10,045 nucleotides of DNA from Gammaproteobacteria bacterium (GTDB taxonomy: Bacteria > Pseudomonadota > Gammaproteobacteria > HK1), in assembly GCA_020444775.1 (NCBI GenBank), contig JAGRHX010000514.1, positions 1-10,045 of the forward strand. Direction: 5' to 3'. Below the pieces are notes generated by a model. That model made no database searches. It saw only the letters and a list, made by a program, of their open reading frames with translations, and was not told the origin of the DNA. Numbering within the stretch: position 1 is the first letter of the stretch; every line of letters starts with the position of its first letter. This document shows positions 1 through 6,502 of the stretch, one piece after another. The translations under genes and the position numbers were made by a program.

Positions 1-1270
1 CGGCCACCGCCTCGACCCGGCGGTCGTCCTGGCGCGCGTGGGCGCGCGACCGGACGCTGCGCAGGTGGGCGAGCGCGCGGTCGATGAGGACGAACGGGAA
101 GTTCGGGTGTGCGTGCGGCCCGACGCGATACGCGGTCCCCGAGGAGAACGCCCGCCGGAGCTGCCGCAGCGCGGAGTCGACGCTGGCCGCCCGCGCGAAC
201 CGCTGCTTGAGGTGGTAGAAGCCCGCGCCCGCGCCGAGCAGCGCGCCGAACGCCGCGCCGGTCAGCATCGACGCCCCGCCCACGCTGGCGTCGATGGCGC
301 CGCCCGCGACCAGCCCCGACAGGGAGTACAGGGCGAGCACCTGCTTCGGCTTCAGGCCGAACAGGTCCCAGGTCTTCTCCGCGAAGAGGTCCTGATCGAA
401 CACCGGGCGCGACAGGTCGTCGGCGACGGCGAACTCGCCGCCGTGGCGGTACAGGGCCTCGATCTGCGCCCGGGCCTTGTGCTCGCGGTCGCGCAGCCAG
501 TCGTGGAACGCGGCCTCCAGGCGCTCGCGCTCGGCGCGCCCCGCCGCGCCGTCCTCGAGGCGCGCCTCGATGGTGAAGGTCAGCTCGTCGAGCACCAGGT
601 CGGTCACGAGGTCGGTCGCCTCGGCCGCGCGGCGGTGCTGCTCCGCCTCCAGCGCGCGGATCGCCCGGTCGAGGGGCTCGATCCAGTCGTCGCGGAGCTC
701 GCGGAACGTCCGCAGCAGGCGGACGCGCTCCTCGTAGCTCGCGGAGTGGGCGTCGAAGTCGCGCACGACCTTGAAGTACTGGTCGAGGGCCCGGCGCCAC
801 TCGTCGGCGTGGTCGGCGTCGCCGATGCGGTTGATCAGCGCCATGCCCGGCTGCCCGGTCCAGCGCAGGATCTCCATCTCCGCCTCGTACTCCGGACCAT
901 AGGGCTTGGCGCCGTCGACCACGTAGAGGATGCCCGCGCCCTCCACAAGCGGTCGCAGCAGCTCGCACTCGTCGTGGAACCGGGGCTGGCCTTGATGGCT
1001 GGCGACGAAGCGCGCGACCGCATCCGGCCGCTCGTGGGTATCGCGCACGTTGTCCTGCAGCCAGGCCAGCACCCGACGCGGCCGTTGGAAGCCGGGGGTG
1101 TCGATCAGCTCGTAGAGGACCCGACCGTCCACCTGCATCGGATAGCGATGCGCGCGGGTGGTGGTTCCGGCGCGCTCGGAAACCTCGACCCGCTCGTCCT
1201 CGGCCAGCGTCGAGACGATACTGCTCTTGCCCTTGTTGGGATGCCCGACGACCGCGAAGCTCGGAGTCAT
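1..1270 (-). CDS. GTPase with C-terminal DUF3482-type domain (partial, C-terminus off the left edge)
   Basis: I translated the minus strand from the ATG at 1270 and found an open frame of 423 codons running off the left edge. The N-terminus is a Ras-like G domain: P-loop GHPNKGKS (residues 9-16), a switch-I threonine cluster TTT (36-38), G3 motif DTPGF (57-61) and a G4-like NRIGD (147-151) in place of classical NKxD. After it come a charged helical region (about 155-300) and a glycine/alanine-rich hydrophobic stretch (311-351), the arrangement I associate with DUF3482 proteins. Those are usually somewhat over 450 residues, so roughly 30-40 are probably missing. The start is fixed by an ATGA overlap with the upstream DUF2868 gene and by GGAG (complement of 1282-1285) 11 bases before it. 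It presumably hydrolyses GTP at the inner membrane with the DUF2868 protein as partner; the cellular role is unknown to me. The part at 1-840 is about 75% G+C by hand count. Confidence 0.9.
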   Translation of the reverse strand, partial: MTPSFAVVGHPNKGKSSIVSTLAEDERVEVSERAGTTTRAHRYPMQVDGRVLYELIDTPGFQRPRRVLAWLQDNVRDTHERPDAVARFVASHQGQPRFHDECELLRPLVEGAGILYVVDGAKPYGPEYEAEMEILRWTGQPGMALINRIGDADHADEWRRALDQYFKVVRDFDAHSASYEERVRLLRTFRELRDDWIEPLDRAIRALEAEQHRRAAEATDLVTDLVLDELTFTIEARLEDGAAGRAERERLEAAFHDWLRDREHKARAQIEALYRHGGEFAVADDLSRPVFDQDLFAEKTWDLFGLKPKQVLALYSLSGLVAGGAIDASVGGASMLTGAAFGALLGAGAGFYHLKQRFARAASVDSALRQLRRAFSSGTAYRVGPHAHPNFPFVLIDRALAHLRSVRSRAHARQDDRRVEAVA

Positions 1271-2991
1271 GCCGAGATGGTCTCCAGATAGGTGGCGGGG
1301 TCGGCGAGCCGCTCCAGCGCATGCCGCCAGGTGCCGATGTCGGCGGTCGACGGCACGGCGCCCTGCCGCGCCAGCGGCACCACCCGCACCGAGACGTCCG
1401 GCCCGATGCATTCACGCAATGCCTCGAGCAGGTCCAGGAGCTCGAGCAAGGGTGGCTCGAAGGCCTTGGTCAGAACCACCACCGTCGCGGGCCGCGATTC
1501 ACACACGGCGGCGACGATACGCAGGTCCTCGTCGTAGCCCTGTGTGCCACCAATCGTCCGCACCTCATCACAATGCAAGCCCAGATGACCGGCGAGTAGC
1601 TCCACCGCGGCCGTCCGCGGACAGGCCCCGTTCCAGATCAGCACCTGGCTGACACGCCGCCCGCCGTGCCCCGAGGCCGTCTCGCGTGGTCCGGTCACTG
1701 TCGATGCGAGCGCCGCCGCGGGGCGACGCTCGGTCCTCAAACCGGCACCCCGGGGCACGCCACCGACCGCTGGGTGAAGCGGCGCATCGGGCGGCACATC
1801 GAGTGGCGCATCGGCGCCGCTCAGCGTCACCTGCGGCTGTTGCATGCGGTCCAACAAGGCCACCACCCGTGGGTCCTCCAGCAACAGCGCATCAATGCAG
1901 CGATTCAGGCGAGCACGGCCGATCAGCCAGGCAAGCAGACGCGGCAACAGCGCGTAGGTCAGCATGCACATGAACACGAACGGCCACCAGCCGGCCAACA
2001 GCAGCGGTGTCGGCGGTGCTTCGACCGCCGCCGCGCCACCGAGACGAAAATAGCGAGACGCTTCGATCAATGCGCCGTCGGGCACGGCCTGCGGCCACAG
2101 CGTGCGCCACGGCAACGCGAGCCACTGCACCAGCGCTTGCAGCCCGCTGACCGACACGTCCAGCGTGGTGCTCCAGCCGAAGGCCAGGTCGGTGAACACC
2201 ACCAGTGCCAGCGCGCAGCACAGGCTACCGAGCGCAAAACCGAGCGCCGCCTGCTGCGACCACAGCCACATCTGCCAACGCGCGTAGCGTGTGAAAGCGC
2301 CGTGTCGGGCCGCATGCCAGCCCAGACGGCGCAACAACGACTCGCTCGCCGGGCCCGCCTGCCGCGTCTCGGTGGGCCCGCCATCGCCAACCTTCTTCAC
2401 CCCCCCAACGTTCTCCGACCTCGATGTGATTGAACCCGATGTGATTGAACCCGGTGTGATTGAACCGAGCGTCGCCTGGGCGCGGGTCCAGATCAGCAAG
2501 GCATAGCGGCCGGGACTGAGCACGCCGATGGCATCTTGGATCGCGGCCAGCAGGCGCCCGGCCGCGGTCATTCGTGGCACCAGCGGCAGCATCAGCACGC
2601 TCAGCAGCAGCAGCGCCAACGGCATCAGCACCAGGATGGCGAGCACCAGAACCACGTTGACCGGGTGCTGGCCGTCGTAGCGAAACACGCTGAGCGTCAC
2701 GCTGACCCCGGTGCAGGCGCCGACCAGCAGCATCAGCCAGCCGATCAGATTGCGCAGACGCTGCAGGCGCCGTCCCGGCGATAGCGGCTCACCCCGGCCA
2801 GCCTCGTCCGGTTGCACCCGTGCCCACCACTGGCGGACCAGAAGGGCTGGTCGAGCGCCGCGTAGGGACAGGGCGATGCTGCGGTCACGATGCAGCCTTT
2901 CCTGCAGTGGGCGCACCTGGTCCCGCTCCAACCACACGGCGATATCGATGGCCTGGGCGAGATCGGCGCTGGCGGGGGAAGTCTGCGACAT
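1267..2991 (-). CDS. DUF2868-family polytopic membrane protein
   Basis: This 574-residue protein has four likely membrane segments: about 82-103, 111-138, 248-271 and 330-358. The last two flank a loop of about 60 residues containing amphipathic and tryptophan-rich stretches. A soluble C-terminal domain follows (about 447-574), starting with a beta-strand/loop (VLIWNGACPRT) and containing alternating hydrophobic strands. The overall plan and the adjacent GTPase match DUF2868, a family without an established function. Its stop codon overlaps the start of the downstream GTPase gene by four bases, which indicates translational coupling and a joint role. An odd feature is a low-complexity insert at residues 176-190, three copies of GSIT(P/S), encoded by a 15-bp tandem repeat between membrane segments 2 and 3. 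No good Shine-Dalgarno sequence precedes the ATG at 2991, so the exact start is moderately sure; the reading frame is certain. Confidence 0.88.
   Translation of the reverse strand: MSQTSPASADLAQAIDIAVWLERDQVRPLQERLHRDRSIALSLRGARPALLVRQWWARVQPDEAGRGEPLSPGRRLQRLRNLIGWLMLLVGACTGVSVTLSVFRYDGQHPVNVVLVLAILVLMPLALLLLSVLMLPLVPRMTAAGRLLAAIQDAIGVLSPGRYALLIWTRAQATLGSITPGSITSGSITSRSENVGGVKKVGDGGPTETRQAGPASESLLRRLGWHAARHGAFTRYARWQMWLWSQQAALGFALGSLCCALALVVFTDLAFGWSTTLDVSVSGLQALVQWLALPWRTLWPQAVPDGALIEASRYFRLGGAAAVEAPPTPLLLAGWWPFVFMCMLTYALLPRLLAWLIGRARLNRCIDALLLEDPRVVALLDRMQQPQVTLSGADAPLDVPPDAPLHPAVGGVPRGAGLRTERRPAAALASTVTGPRETASGHGGRRVSQVLIWNGACPRTAAVELLAGHLGLHCDEVRTIGGTQGYDEDLRIVAAVCESRPATVVVLTKAFEPPLLELLDLLEALRECIGPDVSVRVVPLARQGAVPSTADIGTWRHALERLADPATYLETISA
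2423..2467. repeat. 15-bp tandem repeat, three copies, inside the DUF2868 gene
   Basis: Two identical units of gatgtgattgaaccc lie at 2423-2437 and 2438-2452. A third unit with two changes (ggtgtgattgaaccg) lies at 2453-2467. Because the unit is 15 bp, copy-number changes keep the frame. On the coding (minus) strand each unit encodes GSIT plus P or S. The array is relatively AT-rich compared with its surroundings. Confidence 0.95.
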
Positions 2992-3005
2992 CTACGTTCG
3001 ACGGA

Positions 3006-3052
3006 ATGAGTGCGATGCGATGAGTGCGATCAATGACTGCGACTGCGATGAA
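3006..3052. repeat. short tandem repeat tract (14-bp unit, two copies, plus degenerate tail)
   Basis: The unit atgagtgcgat recurs at 3006-3016 and 3020-3030, a 14-bp period. It is followed by further tgcgat/tgcgac motifs up to about 3052. It lies just upstream of the DUF2868 start, on the promoter side of that gene. Confidence 0.75.
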
Positions 3053-3363
3053 TCTGGGCGACGGGCACCTCTACACGCTCTATCGGCCGTTCCGGTCCGG
3101 GCTCGAAGGTGCCGCGCAATGGTAACAAGTATCCCCGCAATCGCCCGCTACACACCGTCCATGCACGGCGCCGCCACATCCCCCTGGGGCATCGCTTGTG
3201 CGACACTTCGCGACCACGTGCGCGATCACTCGCGTGCAGGGCATTCGAGTGCGGACAGCCTCCATCGGCGCGCTCTACCCCCCAGCGCAACGCTCGGCCG
3301 ACTGCCGCGCCCGCGACCCACGAACATCCGCGGCATCTGGCCGTGGACCGTCCGCCGCCAGCC

Positions 3364-3370
3364 GGAGAAG
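3364..3370 (+). promoter_or_regulatory. ribosome binding site of the carbamoylase gene
   Basis: GGAGAAG lies seven bases before the ATG at 3378. It supports this start over the upstream in-frame ATG at 3198, which would add 60 residues with no family similarity. Confidence 0.75.
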
Positions 3371-3377
3371 CCTCGCC

Positions 3378-4322
3378 ATGTCTCGTGTCCTCAGTGTCGC
3401 CGCCGCTCAGCTCGGCCCCATCGCCCGCGACGAGCCGCGCAGCTCGGTCGTCGAGCGCATGCTCGCGCTGCTTGAGCGGGCCAAGGCGCGAGGCTGCGAT
3501 TTCGTCGTCTTTCCGGAGCTGGCCCTCACCACATTCTTTCCGCGCTGGTACATGACCGAGCAGCGCGACATCGATGCCTTCTTCGAGCGAGAGATGCCGA
3601 ACGCGGCCACCGCGCCGCTGTTCGAGCGCGCACGGGCCCTGGGCATCGGCTTCCACCTGGGCTATGCCGAGCTCTTGGAGCAGGACGGGCGCACGCGGCG
3701 CTTCAATACCTCAATCCTGGTCGACCGGCAGGGTCAAATCGCCGGCAAGTACCGCAAGATCCATCTGCCCGGGCATCGCGAGCACGAGCCCGATTTCGCC
3801 TTCCAGCATCTGGAGAAACGCTATTTCGAGACTGGCGATCTGGGCTTCCCGGTGTTCGAGACACTCGGTGGGCGGATCGGCATGTGCATCTGCAACGATC
3901 GGCGTTGGCCCGAGACCTTCAGGGTGCTCGGCCTGCAAGGCGCGGAGCTGGTCGCGCTCGGTTACAACACACCGGTCCACTATCCGCGCATGCCCGAGCA
4001 CGATCACCTGCAGGACTTTCACAATCACCTGTCCATGCAGGCCGGGGCCTACCAGAACGGCACCTGGGTGGTCGGCGTCGCCAAGGCCGGCAAGGAGGAA
4101 GGCTGCGATCTGATCGGTGGCAGCTGCATCATCGCCCCCACCGGCGAGATCGTCGCCCAGTGCAGCACCTTGGGCGACGAGCTGGCCATCGCCGACTGCG
4201 ATCTGGACCGTTGCCGCGAGATCCAGGACAACATCTTCAACTTCGCCCTGCATCGTGAGCCGCAGCACTATCGTCTGATCGTCGACCGCAAGGGCGTCGG
4301 TGACCCCATGGGTCGAGGATGA
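3378..4322 (+). CDS. N-carbamoyl-D-amino-acid hydrolase (D-carbamoylase), nitrilase superfamily
   Basis: This 314-residue cytosolic enzyme should hydrolyse N-carbamoyl-D-amino acids to D-amino acid, CO2 and ammonia, the second step of D-hydantoin breakdown. The nitrilase-superfamily catalytic triad is complete: Glu47 in FPELALTTFFPRW, Lys127 in YRKIHLPGH and Cys172 in CICNDRRWPE. The numbering equals that of the Agrobacterium D-carbamoylase as I recall it. Other family-specific blocks are also present, including RRFNTSILVD (107-116), QHLEKRYFE (143-151), LSMQAG before YQNG, SCIIAPTGEI and HREPQHY near the C-terminus. Length is close to the usual 304-313, with a short extra tail. The start is chosen from the Shine-Dalgarno at 3364-3370 and the family N-terminus. 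No hydantoinase or racemase is beside it in the window. An ATG overlaps its stop codon (ATGA at 4319-4322). Substrate range cannot be read from sequence, but the subfamily call is strong. Confidence 0.93.
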   Translation: MSRVLSVAAAQLGPIARDEPRSSVVERMLALLERAKARGCDFVVFPELALTTFFPRWYMTEQRDIDAFFEREMPNAATAPLFERARALGIGFHLGYAELLEQDGRTRRFNTSILVDRQGQIAGKYRKIHLPGHREHEPDFAFQHLEKRYFETGDLGFPVFETLGGRIGMCICNDRRWPETFRVLGLQGAELVALGYNTPVHYPRMPEHDHLQDFHNHLSMQAGAYQNGTWVVGVAKAGKEEGCDLIGGSCIIAPTGEIVAQCSTLGDELAIADCDLDRCREIQDNIFNFALHREPQHYRLIVDRKGVGDPMGRG

Positions 4323-4522
4323 CGGCGAGCGGCTGACCGAGACCGGCTGAACGAGCGGGACGGAAGAGCCGGATCCACGACCGGATCGCCGGGCTGATCG
4401 CCAGCTGGGTCGACGGCTGGGACGACGACATGATCGACATCCTCGACCTACACTCGACAACGCTTGCGCAGCTACTGCTGCGCAACTTCAACAACCCTGG
4501 AATGGCCCCTCGGGTCGCGTGA
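4319..4522 (+). pseudogene. possible remnant of a small coupled ORF, interrupted by TGA at codon 6
   Basis: An ATG at 4319 overlaps the carbamoylase stop as ATGA, the usual pattern of translational coupling. Its frame hits TGA at 4334-4336 after five codons and then stays open for 61 codons to TGA at 4520-4522. The open part has near-exclusive G/C at third positions and a protein-like composition, for example AGLIASWVDGWDDDMIDIL followed by LAQLLLRNFNNPG. No ATG, GTG or TTG start lies between the internal TGA and an ATG at 4430, from which only 30 residues could be made. It may be a broken or frameshifted small gene, the remnant of a carbamoylase extension, or chance. I do not recognise a family. 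Confidence 0.35.
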
Positions 4523-4568
4523 CCGGACTGGAGCCGGTCGACCCAGGCAGCTCGCGGGTCCGATGCCG

Positions 4569-4597
4569 GCTGGCGGCGTCAGCCGCGCGCCGCCAGC
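4569..4597. other. perfect 10-bp inverted repeat upstream of the cinA-like gene
   Basis: Arms gctggcggcg (4569-4578) and cgccgccagc (4588-4597) pair perfectly around a 9-base loop. There is no T-tract on either side, so it is not a classical intrinsic terminator. It ends 27 bases before the cinA-like start codon and could be a transcript-stabilising, pausing or start-masking structure. Confidence 0.5.
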
Positions 4598-4624
4598 GCG
4601 CCCGGGACAGGATCGAGACATCCC

Positions 4625-5893
4625 ATGCACATCGAGATCATCTGCACCGGCGACGAGGTGCTGAGCGGCAAGACCATCAACACCAACTACAGCCACATGG
4701 CACGCAGACTCCAGGAAGTGGGTCTGGACGTGCACTGGGGCACCACGGTCGGTGACGACCGCGACGCACTCCGCGAGGCCTTCCGGCTCGCCGCCGGCCG
4801 CGCGCGGGCGGTGATCGTCAACGGTGGTCTGGGTCCGACGGTCGACGACCTGTCGCAGGAGATGGCGGCCGAGGCCGCGGGCGTGGATCTCGAGCTGGAC
4901 AGCGACTGGCTGGCGCGGATCGAGGCCTTCTATGCGTCGCGCGGCAGGGTCATGCCGCCCAACAATCGCAAGCAGGCGATGCTGCCGCGCGGCGCCGAAC
5001 GTATCGACAATCCGATCGGTACCGCCTGCGGCTTCGCCGTCGACATCGGCGGCGCGCGCTTCCTGTTCACGCCCGGCGTGCCGCGCGAGCTGCGCCGGAT
5101 GCTGGACGAGCAGATCATCCCGCGCCTGCTGCAACTCAGCGGGCGGCAGTCGGTGGTGCAACTGCTGCGCTTCCATTCCTTCGGACTGGGCGAGTCACGC
5201 GTCGACCAGATGCTGAACGGTATCGAGCAGCTGGCTGAGGACGGTGAGGTCAAGCTCGGCTTCCAGGCACATTTTCCGCAGCTCGAGACCAAGCTGTTCG
5301 CGCGCGGCAGCGACGCCGACGCGCTGACCCGGCGTCTGGCGCCGGTGGCGGCCGCGGTCCGCGAGCGGCTCGGCAGCTATCTGTTGTGCGAAGCCGACCA
5401 GACCCTGGAGGGCGTGGTGCTCGAGTCGCTGGCGGCACAGGGCGCGAGTCTCGCGGTGGCCGAGTGCGGTACCCACGGCGCGGTCGCCGGACGCCTGGTG
5501 GCCGCCGATCCACGCGGGCGGGTATTTCAGCGTGGCGGCCTGGGGGCGGACCCCCGGGCCCTGTGCCGGGCACTGGGCGTGGACGCGGGAGATGGATCGA
5601 GCTCAGCCGGCGGGTCCGCGCAGCTTGCGAGCCAGCTCGCCGCGGCCGTGCGCCAGACCTCCGCCACCAGTCACGGGCTGGCGGTCCTGGTCGAGCCCGG
5701 CGAGGCCGGAACCGAGGGCTGGGTGCACGTTGCCACCAGCAGCGACGCGTACACCGTGCAGCGCTCAGCGTGCCTGGTGGGTGGCGCCGAGCGCGTCCGC
5801 GGCGGCGGCGTGGAGCTGGCCCTGGACTGTCTGCGGCGCGGTCTGCAGGGGCTGTCGGTGCACGATCCCATCGACTTCGAGAAGCAGCGCTAG
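4625..5893 (+). CDS. CinA-family protein with degenerate C-terminal amidase domain
   Basis: The 422-residue length and two-domain plan match CinA (competence/damage-inducible protein A). The N-terminal COG1058/MoaB-like domain (about 1-170) is well kept, with TGDEVLSG (8-15), NGGLGPTVDDL (66-76) and PGVPREL (150-156). In characterised members this domain hydrolyses ADP-ribose and related pyrophosphates. A linker domain containing FHSFGLGES (183-191) follows. The C-terminal domain (about 258-422) should be a PncC-type NMN deamidase, which makes nicotinate mononucleotide in NAD recycling. Its AESCTGG signature reads AECGTHG (279-285), changing the expected serine to cysteine, and the SGIAGP block is replaced around residues 354-364. 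Amidase activity is therefore doubtful while the pyrophosphatase may persist. The Shine-Dalgarno is weak (AGGA around 4609-4612), but the start gives the canonical family N-terminus. The 302-bp gap before it makes co-transcription with the carbamoylase gene possible, not certain. Confidence 0.87.
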   Translation: MHIEIICTGDEVLSGKTINTNYSHMARRLQEVGLDVHWGTTVGDDRDALREAFRLAAGRARAVIVNGGLGPTVDDLSQEMAAEAAGVDLELDSDWLARIEAFYASRGRVMPPNNRKQAMLPRGAERIDNPIGTACGFAVDIGGARFLFTPGVPRELRRMLDEQIIPRLLQLSGRQSVVQLLRFHSFGLGESRVDQMLNGIEQLAEDGEVKLGFQAHFPQLETKLFARGSDADALTRRLAPVAAAVRERLGSYLLCEADQTLEGVVLESLAAQGASLAVAECGTHGAVAGRLVAADPRGRVFQRGGLGADPRALCRALGVDAGDGSSSAGGSAQLASQLAAAVRQTSATSHGLAVLVEPGEAGTEGWVHVATSSDAYTVQRSACLVGGAERVRGGGVELALDCLRRGLQGLSVHDPIDFEKQR

Positions 5894-6067
5894 CAACAGC
5901 GCCGGTCTCGCTCGCCCATACGTCCCCGGTCCGCAGATCGGCCCTCGCGCGACGCGTGACGCCACGGTCCGTGGGCCTGTATGCGTCTGCCCAAGTGTGC
6001 TAAAACCTGCTTGCGGAGCGAGGCCGACAGCAAGTGCGTGGCGCGCCCCGCAAACCCGACCCCTCGA

Positions 6068-6115
6068 AATCGACGGCTGATTCGACGCTTGAATCGACGA
6101 TCAGATCGGCGATGA
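6068..6115. repeat. degenerate 12-bp tandem repeat, four units
   Basis: The motif aatcgacg (or attcgacg) recurs at 6068, 6080 and 6092, exactly 12 bases apart. A weaker fourth unit (gatcggcg) starts at 6104. The first three units differ mainly in their last four bases. Confidence 0.7.
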
Positions 6116-6208
6116 CGAATCCATAACGAGAACGAGGCCTCGCCAACGAGGCACGAACGACCGACCGCACCGGGTAAGCGGACCCGACGCAAGACCGCCG
6201 GATGACCT

Positions 6209-6236
6209 CGATGTCCGGGTAACGATCCCGGCATCG
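6209..6236. other. hairpin in the leader of the transporter operon
   Basis: cgatgtccggg (6209-6219) pairs with cccggcatcg (6227-6236) as a 10-bp stem with one bulged base and a 7-base loop (taacgat). No T-run follows on either strand. Its role is unknown; it sits about 265 bases upstream of the binding-protein start. Confidence 0.45.
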
Positions 6237-6273
6237 CCGTACGTGGCTGGTCTTTGAGCAGGCCGATGAGCCG

Positions 6274-6309
6274 ACTTCGAGCAAGACTTCGAGCAAGACT
6301 TTGAGCATG
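6274..6309. repeat. 12-bp tandem repeat, three units
   Basis: Two identical units of acttcgagcaag lie at 6274-6285 and 6286-6297. A third copy with two changes (actttgagcatg) lies at 6298-6309. A related fragment (tctttgagcagg) occurs at 6251-6262. Confidence 0.92.
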
Positions 6310-6487
6310 ACGGTGCGCACGCGGCGCAAGCGTCCGGCTCGGGTCGCCAGGCCGACAGGGTTCCCGCTGTCCGACCCGCGACCCACCGCCGTATTGCCAC
6401 GCAACACCATCTTCCGGCGTGCGTGGCATCGTCGGTGTCGCATCGCGGGTTCGATCGTGCGTTGCGAGCTACAACTGGAAGTCCCCA

Positions 6488-6493
6488 GAGGAG
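6488..6493 (+). promoter_or_regulatory. strong ribosome binding site of the binding-protein gene
   Basis: GAGGAG lies nine bases before the ATG at 6503, within a purine-rich run (6487-6498). It sets the start at 6503 rather than the in-frame ATG at 6419, and it suits a protein made in excess over its permeases. Confidence 0.8.
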
Positions 6494-6502
6494 AGAGACC
6501 GT

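Larger units (their letters stand above)
2992..3377. other. divergent intergenic region between the DUF2868 gene and the carbamoylase gene
   Basis: These 386 bases separate two genes that point away from each other, so promoters for both should lie here. I could not identify a convincing -35/-10 pair on either strand. The side next to the DUF2868 gene contains a short repetitive tract (3006-3052). The open frames that cross this stretch have no family features and look like chance products of high G+C content. Confidence 0.7.
5894..6502. other. 609-bp non-coding region upstream of the ABC transporter genes
   Basis: No reading frame here has family features or a plausible start signal. It contains two tandem arrays with 12-bp period (6068-6115 and 6274-6309) and a hairpin (6209-6236). 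It must hold either the promoter and leader of the transporter operon or a long untranslated spacer. I could not find a convincing sigma-70 promoter or a T-tract terminator after the cinA-like gene. Confidence 0.65.

Noticed and set aside
38..1291. 417-codon open frame on the plus strand
   Set aside because: It is antisense to the GTPase, whose opposite-strand translation has a full P-loop and G-domain motifs. The plus-strand product is an arginine- and alanine-rich shadow without family features.
1666..2433. 255-codon open frame on the plus strand
   Set aside because: It is antisense to the DUF2868 gene, with the low-complexity arginine/glutamine composition of a shadow frame.
2423..2467. 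on/off phase-variation switch in the DUF2868 gene
   Set aside because: The 15-bp unit is a multiple of three, so copy-number change alters length but cannot shift the frame.
3198..3377. N-terminal extension of the carbamoylase from an upstream ATG
   Set aside because: The extra 60 residues have no family counterpart, while the ATG at 3378 has a good Shine-Dalgarno and places the catalytic residues at the numbering I recall for the family.
4237..4494. minus-strand open frame of 85 codons after the carbamoylase gene
   Set aside because: It is serine- and arginine-rich without family features, and the plus-strand frame in the same place has a much stronger third-position G/C bias.
4569..4597. 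intrinsic terminator
   Set aside because: The stem is strong, but no T-rich tract follows on either strand, so it is listed only as an inverted repeat.
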